This document shows, one piece after another, positions 41,238 to 52,276 of a stretch of 64,000 nt of DNA. Within the stretch, counting starts at the first letter, position 1, and each line of letters opens with the position of its first letter. Origin of the DNA: Ctena decussata (taxonomy: Eukaryota > Mollusca > Bivalvia > Lucinida > Lucinidae); contig OZ022507.1 in assembly GCA_963989385.1 (NCBI GenBank), forward strand, positions 57,237,400 to 57,301,399. The letters are read 5' to 3'. Under the pieces are notes generated by a model. It had not been told where the DNA came from and did no database searches. It saw only the letters and a list, made by a program, of their open reading frames with translations. The translations under genes and the position numbers were made by a program.

Positions 41238-41717
41238 AGGGGTGTTTACATGATAAGATTAGTCTTATATGATTAGTCTTATAAGGCAGATCTTACCATG
41301 TAAACTCTACTATTACTAAATCTTATATGATTTTTTGCCTCATCAGACAAATCTTGGCAAATAGAACTTGTCCTATTCAATAAGACAGAGTCTTATCATT
41401 TCAACCAATAATCATCGAGGTCACCGACGTTAGTGTATTTCTGAGAGCCGCGAAAACCTACCGTATCTGCGAGTTGTATCAGGAGGAAGATGTTCTTTGG
41501 AACCAAAACTTAGCTGATTATTCAAAGAGTGAGAAAAGAGAAGCAGCCCTTCAACGTGTAAAAGAGAAATTAGAGGAAGAGTTTCCTGACATAGCTAATT
41601 TAGGCGGGAAAATAAATCATATATGATTTGTATGGCCGTGTAGACGCAAAAATATTCTATGACAGAGTCTTATAAGAAAAAATCATATAAGACAAGTCTT
41701 ATCATGTAAATAGGCCT
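41238..41717. mobile_element. PIF/Harbinger-like element with TTA target duplication
   Basis: The ends AGGGGTGTTTACATGATAAG and the complement of CTTATCATGTAAATAGGCCT match over about 38 bp. TTA flanks both sides (41235-41237, 41718-41720). At 480 bp it is internally deleted, but keeps a MADF-like coding piece. TTA/TWA duplications and GGCC(T)/GTTTACATG ends are typical of PIF/Harbinger. Confidence 0.85.
41438..41626 (+). pseudogene. MADF (Myb/SANT-like) domain remnant of a Harbinger accessory protein
   Basis: In-frame stretch reading FLRAAKTYRICELYQEEDVL, then WNQNLADYSKSEKREAALQR and VKEKLEEEFPDI before TGA. The L-Y-x5-LW-x7-Y-x4-KREAA pattern is that of MADF domains, found in the DNA-binding second protein of PIF/Harbinger elements. 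It lacks a start codon and the C-terminal part, so it is a captive fragment. Confidence 0.6.
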
Positions 41718-41982
41718 TTAGGACAGAGCCGGTCATTTATACGACTGTTTTGAGGTCACACAATTATTCGCACGATTGGTCGCATGACCCATCGTTCAAC
41801 TGTAGAATGCCCCGATTACCTGCTAGGCCGATTGTAACTTGGTCGTGCGACGGTGGTATGACCATGTTAGACCTGTGGCGCAATCGTTGCAGCAGATTTT
41901 TAATGCACTCAAAAACCTTTCCACAACTGATTAAGTGCATTATTGAGTGATTTTAGAATACCCACAGGAAACTTCCATATTT

Positions 41983-42258
41983 TATTCAAATACTGTTTGT
42001 CAACGTCTCTTTTATGGGTCTCCAGGTATGAATAGGTTAAATCAGGATTCCCGGAAATCAAAACGTATAATGTAATTCAGGTGCTTCAGAAGGCGTCGCA
42101 GCTCCGGATCCAGGGGTTAGTATTCAAATACTGTTTGTCAACGTCTCTTTTATGGGTCCCCAGGCATGAATAGGTTAAATCAGGATTCCCGGGAATCAAA
42201 ACGCATAATGTAATTCAGGTGCTTCAGAAGGCGTCGCAGCCCCGGATCCAGGGGCTAG
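41983..42258 (+). repeat. Two tandem 138 bp repeats
   Basis: TATTCAAATACTGTTTGTCA starts at 41983 and 42121; the copies differ at about 7 positions (for example GGGTCTCCAGGTATG versus GGGTCCCCAGGCATG). Recent duplication. Confidence 0.9.
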
Positions 42259-42366
42259 GCTCTGGGCTTCAGAACCGCCGTCTTGGCCTCTGTTTTACGT
42301 ATGATATGTAATGAGTATCTGGTGGCAGTTTGGGATCATTGTGGTAAAATTAAAGTATACGTTGAG

Positions 42367-42410
42367 ACATCTCATTAGAATCGCCCGGCAATGCGATTCT
42401 AATGAGATGT
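42367..42410. repeat. Perfect hairpin, 18 bp arms
   Basis: ACATCTCATTAGAATCGC and GCGATTCTAATGAGATGT around CCGGCAAT; a short exact inverted repeat in otherwise unique sequence. Confidence 0.9.
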
Positions 42411-42962
42411 AACAACATTATATTCCAAGCTAAAAAAGGACATTATCAAACATTTTCATCAAAGCGATCCCTATTTAAAGCCTCAACCCTTTCCTCCCAC
42501 ACAAATTCACACATACACCTCGGCACCTTGCAGCCCCACCCATTATTATCCAGAGCCCCACCAGTACCTGGTGGGTCTGAGTGGGTCTGAGCATCTATAA
42601 TGTTTTGTCATGGCCTACATTGTTTGCACTTAACACAGAACTTCCCGAAAGACACAGCATAAAACCAAATGAGCCACCCCATGTATAAGCGAGCTAACAG
42701 TAGTAGAGTCCATCGGGCGTAAATGAATATTACTATTGTTCGAATTTATCTTTGGAGTCATTCTATCCCATCGGACACACAGCCCGGCAACAGCATCCTA
42801 ACAACGTATTTGCAACACATTGTTTACTAGGGTATGTTGTAGTTACTCAAAATAAGTTTTGCATTATCTCTCTCTTTATGCTAATTGATTATTTAAACGA
42901 TAGGACAACCTACCCACACCCCCCCCCCAAAAAAAAAAAAAATTGAGGCATTTAAAATAAGA

Positions 42963-43040
42963 TGAGCCGCGACACGAGAAAACCAACAAAATGTTTGTGC
43001 GCCCAGCGCAGACTCAGATCAGCCTGGGCATACGCCCAGT
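42963..43040. mobile_element. Palindromic MITE, family P (left arm only)
   Basis: TGAGCCGCGACACGAGAAAA through GGGCATACGCCCAGTC, then breaks off. Confidence 0.8.
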
Positions 43041-43164
43041 CATGGATAATGTTCCGAGACTTCCACTTGCAAGCATGAACTTTGACCTTGATAGAAATAA
43101 TGCACAGGTGAACCTAGCAGTTGCCGTATTACACCAAAGGCGGTGTTGTGCGAGAAATTGAACA

Positions 43165-43275
43165 GGTTTGTTGATGTCTTTATTCTCGAAACGACGTTCC
43201 CCAAGTGGCTCAGCGATACGCAACCATACTTGCACACACATGGCGCCGAATGTCCGCCTTTGAGGTTTGTCAATG
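43165..43275 (-). repeat. Inverted copy of the 2.7 kb SINE-like repeat
   Basis: Reading the minus strand: ATGTCCGCC... GGCGCCATGTGTGTGCAAG, TATGGTTGCGTATCGCTGAG, GGGGAACGTCGTTTCGAGAA; compare 2745-3085 and 4545-4645. Confidence 0.65.
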
Positions 43276-43344
43276 GGTATTCTTTTATCCACTCTGCAAC
43301 CTCATCTTCCGCTGTTAAGTCAGCATAAGGGCAGGTCTCCTCTT

Positions 43345-43640
43345 CTTCTTTGAAAATGGCAGGCTGTCAGGCAAAGCCTATGTCAGAGTGCAAAATGGCG
43401 AAAAAAAATATATTTTCGGACCGCTCTGCGAGGGTAAGTCCAGTTCCCAGTTCAGTAGCCTCAGATGACGAGTCAGTTCAGGGTCATAGTGATAAACAGC
43501 CTGCTGCTCCCGTTCCGTCGAGCCAGGAACAGCCTGGCAGCCTGCCATTTATTTTTGTGTGGCATGATCTCTTTGAATGCTAAAAACATACTGATATCAG
43601 TGCATTATTTTTGCAAAACTTTCCATGACCACCATTTAAC
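43345..43640 (-). repeat. Dispersed repeat related (inverted) to 53840-53990
   Basis: ACTGATATCAGTATGTTTTTAGCATTCAA on the minus strand at ~43575-43605 matches 53873-53901; TTTTCGGACCGCTCTGCG at 43414 resembles TTTTCGGACCACTCTGCG at 53980. Coding status unknown. Confidence 0.55.
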
Positions 43641-44419
43641 CGTAGACTGTCGTGGGAGCCCGTAGCGCTACCGGCTTATCTCGTACAGCACTTTATCGAA
43701 CTGTAGTAGCGTCGTCAGCATCCGTAATGTCATCGTGGACTTCCCTTTTAGTCCGTAGTGCTGCCGCCGTGCACCGTTGTGAATTCGTAGATGAACTCTG
43801 GTCTGGCTGCTTCTTTTTGCGCTCTTTTGTTTCACTATAATATACCTAGTTATTACTCAATTACGTTATCTCCCCCTGACCCGAAATTGCTAGTTTTGAG
43901 TGCTTTATTGCTCTACCTTATAGTGACTAGGTCTGTAATTATAAATAGAAGCGGTCTTAGTACCTAGATCATGTCACCATTATATTGAACTTTAAATAAT
44001 ATTTTAAGACCATTGCTAAAGTAGATTTAAGTTATGCTGCCACCATACATCTGTTCAAAACAGCTAGAAGGCATTGACAAATGACGCATCTATATGACAA
44101 CAGGCAATTTTGACTTGCTATTGGTACTTAAGTCTTTCAAGGAGCTGTAGACAGCACAATGTTGTCGATTTATAGCAATAACTTCTTTATTAGTCTAATG
44201 AAATCTCAGCTGAATGATTTCTGTCTTGAAAACCGAAAACCAAATGATTAAAAGTTACCTACCTTGAATTTTTACAGAATAACTCTATTTTTATCATGTG
44301 AAATTGAATTCCTGGTTCTAAGACTGCATTAAGCTTTCTTAATTACCTACAATCAGTTAAAAAAGGTACTTTCAACACCAGCACACTTTGTATCATTTGT
44401 TCATGGATTTCGAAATAAA

Positions 44420-45836
44420 TTAAATAAGGATCAGCATGAAGCCATAATGGGCATCATGCGATAGTACAGTGTCTATGACAGTATAGTCGCTAAGACAAGG
44501 CTGCATGTGCAGTTCAGATAAAACCGACCATGATGAGAATGGTTCAGAAAAAAATGTTGGAGTAAAGAAAGGACGCCCTGTCTTACCCACCCACTTCAAT
44601 ATTATTTCTCGAACGGCTGACTCATTTGCTCTTGAAGAGCATGATGGAAGATAGTTTAATTCTTATCAATCAACTGATTCGCACTTAAATTGGCGCTCTT
44701 GCTGATAAGAAGCAGAAAACAGAAACCCAAGTGACTAGTCTCGAATAAAACCTGCAAAAAAGTATAAGAGTGAGATATGTGCAGAGGAGACGGACCTAAT
44801 GAAAAACAGCGCAAAATTTATCCTATTGGAAATCAACGTAAAACGACAAAAAATTTGATTGTGACAAATTTCAAATACCGTCTCAAATGATGGCTTCAAT
44901 ACTTTTGGTCTCTAGAAAATAGCACAAGCCACTGCAGCTCATACAAAGCTAAAATCAGTTTAGAGTATACATATCTGGCTGTTAAATCAAGTGTGAAACT
45001 GATGCTCTCCCCTATCATATACATCTTCCAGTATGATTGTAAAAGGTGGAACTTGGAAGCAGAGTCACAGAAAAGAAAACAGGTCTTTGAGATGAGACGC
45101 TACCAAAGCTAAGGAGGAAAATTCTCAGGAAGTGACACAATGCAATTCCAAATCCAACACAAGATACAATCTGGGAAAGAGACAATACAAAAATAGTCAT
45201 CGCCAAAGACAACACTAACGACAGCCACGTGAACAGCCATTTCCTATGTAGGTGGTCAACGGGCTAGCCTGAACGTCACAAACAATACGTAAATGAATGA
45301 CTAAACAACTAACAACACATAAAACAACTAAGAAGAACCAAAACAGATCTGCCGCCTCGGGGTGCCAGTAATGAAATTATGGAGGGCTTAACCGGTTTGT
45401 GGTCGACCTATCCTCGCCCTTTGTTCGGCCTTGGTTCATCAGATACTTAGTCATTCAACCCAACAAAAACAACTACCGCCCACACAACAGTCTTACAAAA
45501 CAGTAAACATCTAAGTTTACCAATTTTCATTTTTTTAATGTGACGGCTAGCCTAAACATAACAAACCATATATCAAAACAGTCAAAGCGATAAACCAAAG
45601 CACGCTTCCTAAGCGTCTCATGCGCGGCCCACATAACATATGTGGATGTTATCAGAAAAATTGAAAGAACAAATGGGGAACATGACAAACTCCTAACCAT
45701 GGTTAACAAAAAAAATCTTAAATGGTTTGGCCACATCTGAATGTTTCTGGCTTAAGCTTATCTAAGACAATTCTTCAAGGCATAATGAAAGAAAAAAAGA
45801 AGAGGTCGACAGAATAAAAAACGGTTAGATTACAGG
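44420..45836 (+). pseudogene. Non-LTR retrotransposon RT/C-terminal pseudogene (same family as 1.2-1.9 kb)
   Basis: Fragments in several frames follow the family order: IMGIMR near 44445 and GVKKGRPVLPTHFNII-like near 44560 (RT); SALADKKQKTETQVTSLE near 44692 and RYVQRRRT-like shortly after; then FEMRRYQ at ~45090, TNGEHDKLLTMVNKKNLKWF at ~45670-45730 and KTILQGIMKEKKKRSTE at ~45765-45815. These correspond to the RT and the long C-terminal tail of endonuclease-RT elements. Many stops and frameshifts. A reversed Penelope 3' fragment interrupts it at about 45290-45500, and a forward Penelope-like element begins at its right edge. Confidence 0.7.
45290..45500 (-). mobile_element. Penelope-like 3' UTR fragment, reverse orientation
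   Basis: CTGCCGCCTCGG, GCCAGTAATGAAATTATGGA, GGGCTTAACCGG and CTATCCTCGCCCTTTG match, inverted, the region 47950-48040, and resemble 60505-60600. It splits the LINE pseudogene; GGCTAGCCTRAACRTMACAA occurs on both sides (45261 and 45545), possibly a degenerate target duplication. Confidence 0.6.
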
Positions 45837-45839
45837 GAA

Positions 45840-48120
45840 TCTTAATATTATTTCAGATTCAACAATTCGTGACATTATTTCGAAGGGCATAAAATATAGA
45901 ATTCCTAACCGTATTGATTAAAAAAATGTAGGGAAGATATAGCCTGTTCTTTAAGTGATTTTGGTAATCGATGGTGCAAGCGGGAGCATGTTGAGTCTGA
46001 TGCCTTAAAGGAATGGAAGGTGAACATTTTTAAAGTAATGGATAAACGTATTAAATTCTACTCCCAAAACACAAATCTTTTGCCGCCTAAACCTAAATCA
46101 ACATTCCGTCACCTGAAGTTGGGTGTCCAGCAGTTTCATAGTAAGTATGTTTTAGTTCCAGCAGACAAGGCTGCAAATAACGTTGCCGTTGTTTGACGGT
46201 TACACTATATTAACACATTAAAACAAGAACTTAGCGGCGCTAAGGCCTATGAAGAGACTTCAGAAGACGAAAAGTCTGTTGTCTTTAGGCACTGTAATGA
46301 TATGGCCCTCAAGTTTTCTGTACATTTAGAGGAACGGCAGGACAAGCTTCCTACGATGCACTGCTTACCTAAACTTCATAAACGACCATATAAAGCCAGG
46401 TTTATTGCTAATTGTAGTGCTTGTACCACTACTGAACTTTCCAAATTATTAAATTCTTGCCTTACCGCTATAAAAATTCATGTAATTAGGTACAGTGAAA
46501 AAATTTACGAACGGACAGGCGAAATTTGTTTTGGTCCATTAAACATTCTACTGAGGTTCTTGATAAACTGAAGTCTAGAGGATATCGCGCGTCTAGTTTG
46601 TCTACATACGATTTTTCTACACTCTATACAACTTTGCCCCATACTTTAATAAAATAAACTAATAAATTTAATTGAGACTACTTTTCAGAGAGGGTCTTCT
46701 TTATCTTGCTTGTAATGATAAACATGTTGTTTTTTTTACTTCCGACGACCAAAAAAGGTTTAAAATGTGGTCTTGCCAAAATGTTTGTGATGCTTTACTA
46801 TATCTTCTAGATAACATTTTTATCAGATTTGGTACTAAGTTACACAGACAACTTGTAGGAATTCCGATGGGTACTAACTGCGCTCCTCTTGTAGCAGATT
46901 TGTTTTTATTTTGCTATAAAAGAGACTTTATAATGTCTCTTTCTGATGATACTCAAGCTCATGTAATTGAAGCATTCAACTCAACGTCTAGATACTTGGA
47001 CGACCTTTTAGATATTGACAATCCTTATTTTGAAGGAGTGGTTAGTCAAATTTATCCTGCTGAATTGCAATTAAATAAAGCAAACACTTCTGATACCGAG
47101 GCCCCATTTTTGGATTTACATTTATCAATTTTAGAGGGATTTGTTTCATATAAAATTTATGACAAACGCGATGATTTTGATTTCGACATTGTTACTTTTC
47201 CGTTTTTGGATGGTGATGTTCCCCGCACCACTTCTTATGGTGTTTACATTTCTCAACTTATTCGCCTCGCTAGGGTGTCTAGTCATTTAGCTGATTTCAA
47301 TTCTCGTAATAAAAGTTGACTGCCAAGCTTTTACAGCAGGGGTATCGGTATCATAATCTTCGGAAAGCTTTTTCTAAATTTTATCGTAGACACTTTGTAT
47401 TGGTTTCTAAATATAAAACAGGGTTAAGGTCACTTGCAAAAAGACCTATCGGAACCTGAATTTTATAGTGACTTAGTATATAAATTGCGCAAAATCGTAG
47501 GGAATACAGAATTTCCTGATCAATTTAAGAAAATTATCATGCGATTTAAACGCATTGGCTATAACACAGATGTAATTCGACAGTCTGCATGCTTAGTGGT
47601 TTACCCAATCACAACTTTGCTGTTGTCTTTAATTACACGCCGGTGGGTCGGGGTTCAGACTCTATGATAGCCCCTACATAAAGCTATATATTAGTTGGTT
47701 GGGGCCGGATGTTTGTCTGTTTCTTGGCCCACCGGCGTTCAACTGCGGTTTTCTTTTGCTCCTGTGTTCCAGTGGTGTTGCTGACGCTCCAGGGATCTCC
47801 AGGTGTCTCAACACATTTTGGCTGTCGAGTCCTCATCCTTGCTTCAACACGGTCTTTTCTTGATTTTAATTGTTGCCCGTGATGACTCTCTGATGAGTTA
47901 GGGGACCTCCATACGAACCGAACTATTAAATAATTGTGTGGAACGCGGCGGAGGGTGAGGGTGAAGGTTTGGGTCCAGTAAAATCGGTTTAAACCCCTCA
48001 GTAGTTATTACTGCCAGTCACAAGGCGGTACTTTCGTTGCGGTTGCATTTGTTTTATGTTCGGTGCTGTTTAATTTATTGTGTTCTCACTTTAACCCTTC
48101 TATAATAAAAATAGAAAATA
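45840..48120 (+). mobile_element. Penelope-like retroelement, degraded
   Basis: The RT coding remnant (about 45855-47680) is followed by a ~430 bp 3' region that recurs inverted at 45290-45500 and 60290-60620. The left end abuts the LINE pseudogene. Internal stops at 45918, 46194 and 47317 and frameshifts at ~46560, ~47320 and ~47610 show it is dead. Confidence 0.8.
45855..47690 (+). pseudogene. Penelope-like reverse transcriptase (no GIY-YIG domain seen)
   Basis: In order: an N-terminal region (SDSTIRDIISKGIKYRIPNR, YVLVPADKAANNVAVV), then HCLPKLHKRPYKARFI (the LPK-x-HK signature of Penelope RTs), YDFSTLYTTLPH, GTKLHRQLVGIPMGTNCAPL, the catalytic YLDDLL, EAPFLDLHLSI and FDFDIVTFPFLDGDVPR. 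The best single frame is 46672-47319 (215 codons). After the last RT block the frame reads NFAVVFNYTPVGRGSDSMI and stops near 47685. No GIY-YIG endonuclease is visible in any frame to 48350, so this lineage may be endonuclease-less or this copy truncated. Product class is certain to the RT level, Penelope assignment likely. Confidence 0.8.
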
Positions 48121-48680
48121 GTTAGAAATAGTTGTTAAATGTTTTTCGTATAATTTGCTTAGTCTGTTGTAACCGTTCTGTTGGTCTAAATTATTTAGTT
48201 TAGTAAAGATAGCTGAGTTGCCACCTGTTTGGGAAAGAGATGCTGACTCGGCTTATCACTCGTAATTTATTGTTTGTTGGGATGTCTTTGTCAATCTTTC
48301 CCTTTGATGTTGGGGATAGGGTTTGGGATCTGATTTAGTCAGTTCCTGAAGTGTAGTTACTCTTTAAATTTTGAGACAATATTAATGAGTGATATTTACA
48401 CTTTCCACTGACTTCCCATAGGTGAACCCATTAGAGCAACTAGCTTCATACACCGATGAAGGATAATTAACCATGTGACGTTGTCGTAAAGCGACGTCGT
48501 ATGTAAACAAACGTCTTGATTGGTTCTATTAACGTTCGGTTGACGCCACGTCAGGGCGACGGCTGTTTAACGTCATGGCCGAATACGTCGTCGCTAACTT
48601 TTCTTCCACCCATATTTTACCTTTTCTACACCAGATTACCACGTAAACGGCACAGAGAGGTTCACATATAAAGTGTAAAT
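48121..48680. other. No gene recognised; ACGTC-rich stretch at 48470-48640
   Basis: GTAAAGCGACGTCGTATGTA, GACGCCACGTCAGGGCGACG and AACGTCATGGCC recall 26080-26220. Probably remains of an ACGTC-type element. Confidence 0.4.
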
Positions 48681-48681
48681 A

Positions 48682-48836
48682 TAAGAATGAAAATTTGATT
48701 TACAGCGTTCATCGTGTGAGGAAGCAAGTTGCCTTCGCTAAAATTCTACAAAAAGCGCTCCGCGCTTCATGAATTTTAGCTCCGCCCACTGATTTCATCA
48801 CACGATGAACGCTGAAAAATCAAATTTTAATTCTTA
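48682..48836. mobile_element. Foldback MITE (~155 bp)
   Basis: TAAGAATGAAAATTTGATTT and AAATCAAATTTTAATTCTTA form the outer arms; GCGTTCATCGTGTGA and TCACACGATGAACGC the inner ones, with an AAAGCGCTCCGCGCTT centre. Confidence 0.85.
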
Positions 48837-48849
48837 AATGACATAAATA

Positions 48850-49300
48850 ACGATATTTTCATATGGATTGTACGGCCCTTTCAAGAATATGTCGAGCCGA
48901 TCGTTAAGCTGAGTTTGGCGAAACCGGAGCTTCCGGGGAAAACGACCTGACCTTCTGTAAGGAGAACATGGCTTTCTCACATGTGCTGAAGCTTGAACAC
49001 AAAGCGGCGAGAGACCTAATGTTTAAGAGTCAGCGTTCTTATCCATTCATCCACGAAAGCCGCCTACAAGTAAACAGGACCAGATAGAAAATGTTGTCGA
49101 GCGACCTTCCAACGTTTTTGGGTAGCCTAGACCGGCACGAGACCACAATTAGTTTTACTATACAGTTTAATTATCCGTCCTTCAATGAAGCTTTTTTTTA
49201 CAACACGTCGAGCACTTGTAACTCTCTTTTCCTCAAGCCTTTGATACATGACAAACAATTTTCAAACAGTTTCAACACGGAAAAACCTGCTACTGTTTCC
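48850..49300. repeat. Dispersed repeat R plus the left member of the 49.1/53.7 kb direct repeat
   Basis: 48868-49125 matches 34600-34995. From 49134 (GGCACGAGACCACAATTAG...) it matches 53692-53830: TACAGTTTAATTATCCRTCC, AACTCTCTTTTCCTCAA and CATGACAAACAATTTTCAAA are shared. The two direct copies bracket the Mutator-like and His-Me genes. Confidence 0.75.
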
Positions 49301-49339
49301 GCTGTAACAGCGGTAAACATTGACCCGTCAACTTAGGAG

Positions 49340-50330
49340 ACAATCTGCCGTTGTACGGGTACCTATGTAGTGGGGGGGGGGGATTCGGTTCTTCTAGTTA
49401 CCTCCAGTGCTGAGGATTCTGAATTAATGATACATTTTCAAGAAGCATATCAAAGGCTCTTTTCAGTTTGTATAGCAAGCAGCATATATAGTCAAACTGG
49501 CCTTCTTAGAGACCAATAAACCAGGGAACTATTTGTGCGAAAGTATATCCTGAAAGTGTTCAACCAAGCAAGGGAAATAGTTGTGGACTGATTCCTGTCA
49601 GACCCTCTTTTGGCATTAAGATTCAAAACATTGCCTTTTAATTTATTTCTACACCTTTTTAGAACTTGTTCTAGTAGTATGAGGTCAGTTACTTAAACTG
49701 GTGAAATCTGACAGACTTTTAAACAGATGTACTTGAAGGCAATTTCTGCACTTTGTCGGACATCACATTTGGGCTTAATGTTTGGTTGTTTTTTGGCTAT
49801 AACATCCTTATTTATTGAAATTTTTCATGAATTTAACTTTTCCAAACTCATCAGGAACCTTTCTATCTATCTTCACCAAAATAAATGAGATAAAAAAATC
49901 ATTATTGCATGTCTATACTAAAATTTAGTCAAATTTTAAAGCAATTGAAAAGAAATTAACATCTAAAATTAAACTTTGAAAATGAATCTTAAAAATACTG
50001 AATTTTAGCCCTAATAGCTTCCATACCATTGTTAAAGAAGATGAAAGGCACTTCAAGTCCTGTGTTTATCAGCCTTGAGATTCAGAAGCAAGCAACTGTC
50101 ACTAGTGCCAGCAAAGTGTCACTGTAGTGTCAACAGAATACACGAATGCATCTGCATAAAGGTATACACAAACATGTCATCTGTGGCAGGATAAAGTGCC
50201 ATGACTACTTATATATTGTCAGCTGTAGAATTACGTATCTCTAAGAGGTTGACAGCACTCAAGAAAGGTTTAAATAATTCAGAAGTCCAATTTTCCCCTA
50301 TTCTTCTAGTTATATACAATATCATCAACA
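49340..50330. other. No gene recognised; probably 5' part of the Mutator-like element
   Basis: Contains a poly-G run at 49371-49382. No ORF or clear terminal inverted repeat that I could pair with sequence right of 52276. Confidence 0.4.
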
Positions 50331-50333
50331 ACT

Positions 50334-52276
50334 ATGAAAGGCGATCGAAAAGAAAGCACCAACACAGTTTCAGAAGGGATGTACACCATGGAACAAAGGT
50401 TCTATCTGCCCTCAGCACAGCCAACTGATGAATCAGGTCCACCAGAATCCAGCAGAACAATCAGAATGAATAAAGAAGAGTATTACCCGGTGACACAAAA
50501 TCCAGAGATGGTACTTCCAAACCCATGCCAGACTGTGAAGGTAAATCGGGCTCAGTCAGGCTTCTTCGTCCCACTACGCCGTCTACATCGGACCTTTAAA
50601 AGGAACAGGTTTAAAAAGACACTGAGGGAATGAGACTGGTAGACAACACAAAAATGGTTGAAACATTGAACACAACCTATGAACTGCACAGAAGAGATGC
50701 GCCCAGTGTGACGTTCCGCAGATGGAGGTAGCGAATAAGAAAAAATGGGGCGTGTGCTTGATAATAACTCTAAGTTGTGTTAAATGTTGCTTCCAAACAC
50801 CTGAATTCTACAAAGAAGTCAGTACCAGAAAACCAGGGCCAAACCCAGGAACACCGAATATAGGCCTCAGCATTGGGACTCAAGACACACCATTGGAAAA
50901 TAAAGGTGCTAGGCTTCTTATGGCGACTATGGATGTACCCATACCATCCAGAAGTTGCATGCAGAAGACATCCAATAAAGTAGCAAGTTACAGAGCTAAA
51001 CGAGACAGATATGGCTGAGAAGGTAGAGATGCTCGAGGAGGTTAGTACAAAGCGTGGTCATCACCCGTCAGAAATTAACATCGCCATGGACGGAAGGTAC
51101 AACTCAGTGACAATAGCAAGCCGTAAAAAGCCAGGCCAGAATGCATCACAAGCTGTTGGTGTTGCATGTGAAACTATGACAGACAAGAAATTTGTGGCTC
51201 AAGCCTGTTTTAAAAATAAACTTTGTTGGACTTGTGCCTGGTTAAAAGGCAAGGGCAATGATGTGCAGTGGCCCGGAGGACACACTGAGTGCACCTCCAA
51301 CAAGTCCAGATATGATATGGGTCATGAAATAGGCAGCGAGCCTTCTTTTCAGGGCATACTAGTCAAGTATGCAAAAACAGATGAAGACTCCAGATCAGGA
51401 CAAGGCTTAGATAATGCTATGAAGATCCTTCGCCCTATACAGAGTGTGCAGCGCTTAGCAGACCCAACGCATTTGGGCCAGTCACAGTTTCGAAAGTGTT
51501 ATCAGGCCAATTTTAGTGACGGAATGTTTCCCGGACGAACACGCGAACAGAAAAAGGAGGCTCAGAAAGTTCTGAGTCAGGCTGTAAAAGCAAGATGCAG
51601 CTTAATTCTTTAGGAACTCATGAAAGATCATGCCGGTAATATGGCTGCCTTTAAGCGGATCTTACCTAAAGTTGTGGAATCGACACTGTCATGTTATGAT
51701 GGGAACTGTTCCAAATGTGCCAACGATTCGGTTGTGTGCCATGGTGGTGTTACGAATAACTGGTGGAGTCGTTCCATGTTTCTGTCATCTAACAGGATCC
51801 ATAACCTAAACATGAATGAAAATGAAAAGGTTTTCCTATTAGAAATACTGAAAATGAAGTTAAGTGTTGGTTCTGTAGAACAAATGAAACTATACACTGA
51901 TACTCAGAAATGTGAAGCAGTTAACCGTGCTCCAAATGTTTCCAAGAATGTCAATTTCTCTGCCACAATGGAAGGACGGGGTTCTTCAGCAATTCACAGG
52001 GTCAATAATGATCCAGAAATTTCTGCTATGAAGAAATGTGAATAGTCTGGAATTGAACTTTCATCTCGTACTAAGCGTGCTCTGAGCACAACAGACAGAA
52101 ACTACAGAAACTATTCAAAGAGATCGGAAGTTGTTAAACATAAGCTTGTGGTGAACAGTAAGAGAATTCAGGCTCATTCTGAGTATAAGCAAAGTACCAA
52201 AATTAAATCAGGCCAGAGAAAAGGACTGCTGGATCATATTCCATCTAACCATGCTCTTGGAACGGATCAGAAGTGA
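50334..52276 (+). pseudogene. Mutator-like transposase, recently inactivated
   Basis: The pieces form one protein. N-terminal segment 50334-50640 ends near RNRFKKTLRE. Next comes 50722-51010 (KPGPNPGTPNIGLSIGTQDT, GARLLMATMDVPIPSRS, after a frameshift at ~50690). The core from 51011 holds HHPSEINIAMDGRYNSVTIA, KKPGQNASQAVGVACETMTD, CWTCAWLKGKG, RLADPTHLGQSQFRKCYQAN and FPGRTREQKKEAQKVLSQ. After an in-frame TAG (51611) it continues as ESTLSCYDGNCSKC, NNWWSRSMFLSSNRI and LLEILKMKLSVGSVEQMKL. A second TAG (52043) is followed by ~76 further in-frame codons to TGA 52274-52276. This order matches the invertebrate Mutator-like transposase family (DDE type, catalysing DNA cut-and-paste). Only two stops and two frameshifts over ~640 codons, so the copy is young. 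Confidence 0.85.

Larger units (their letters stand above)
42700..44140 (+). repeat. 3' flank of VWC-3, duplicate of 33340-34450
   Basis: Collinear with the VWC-2 3' flank but expanded by insertions: a truncated family P MITE (42963-43040), an inverted SINE-like copy (43165-43275) and a repeat R relative (43345-43640). Confidence 0.7.
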
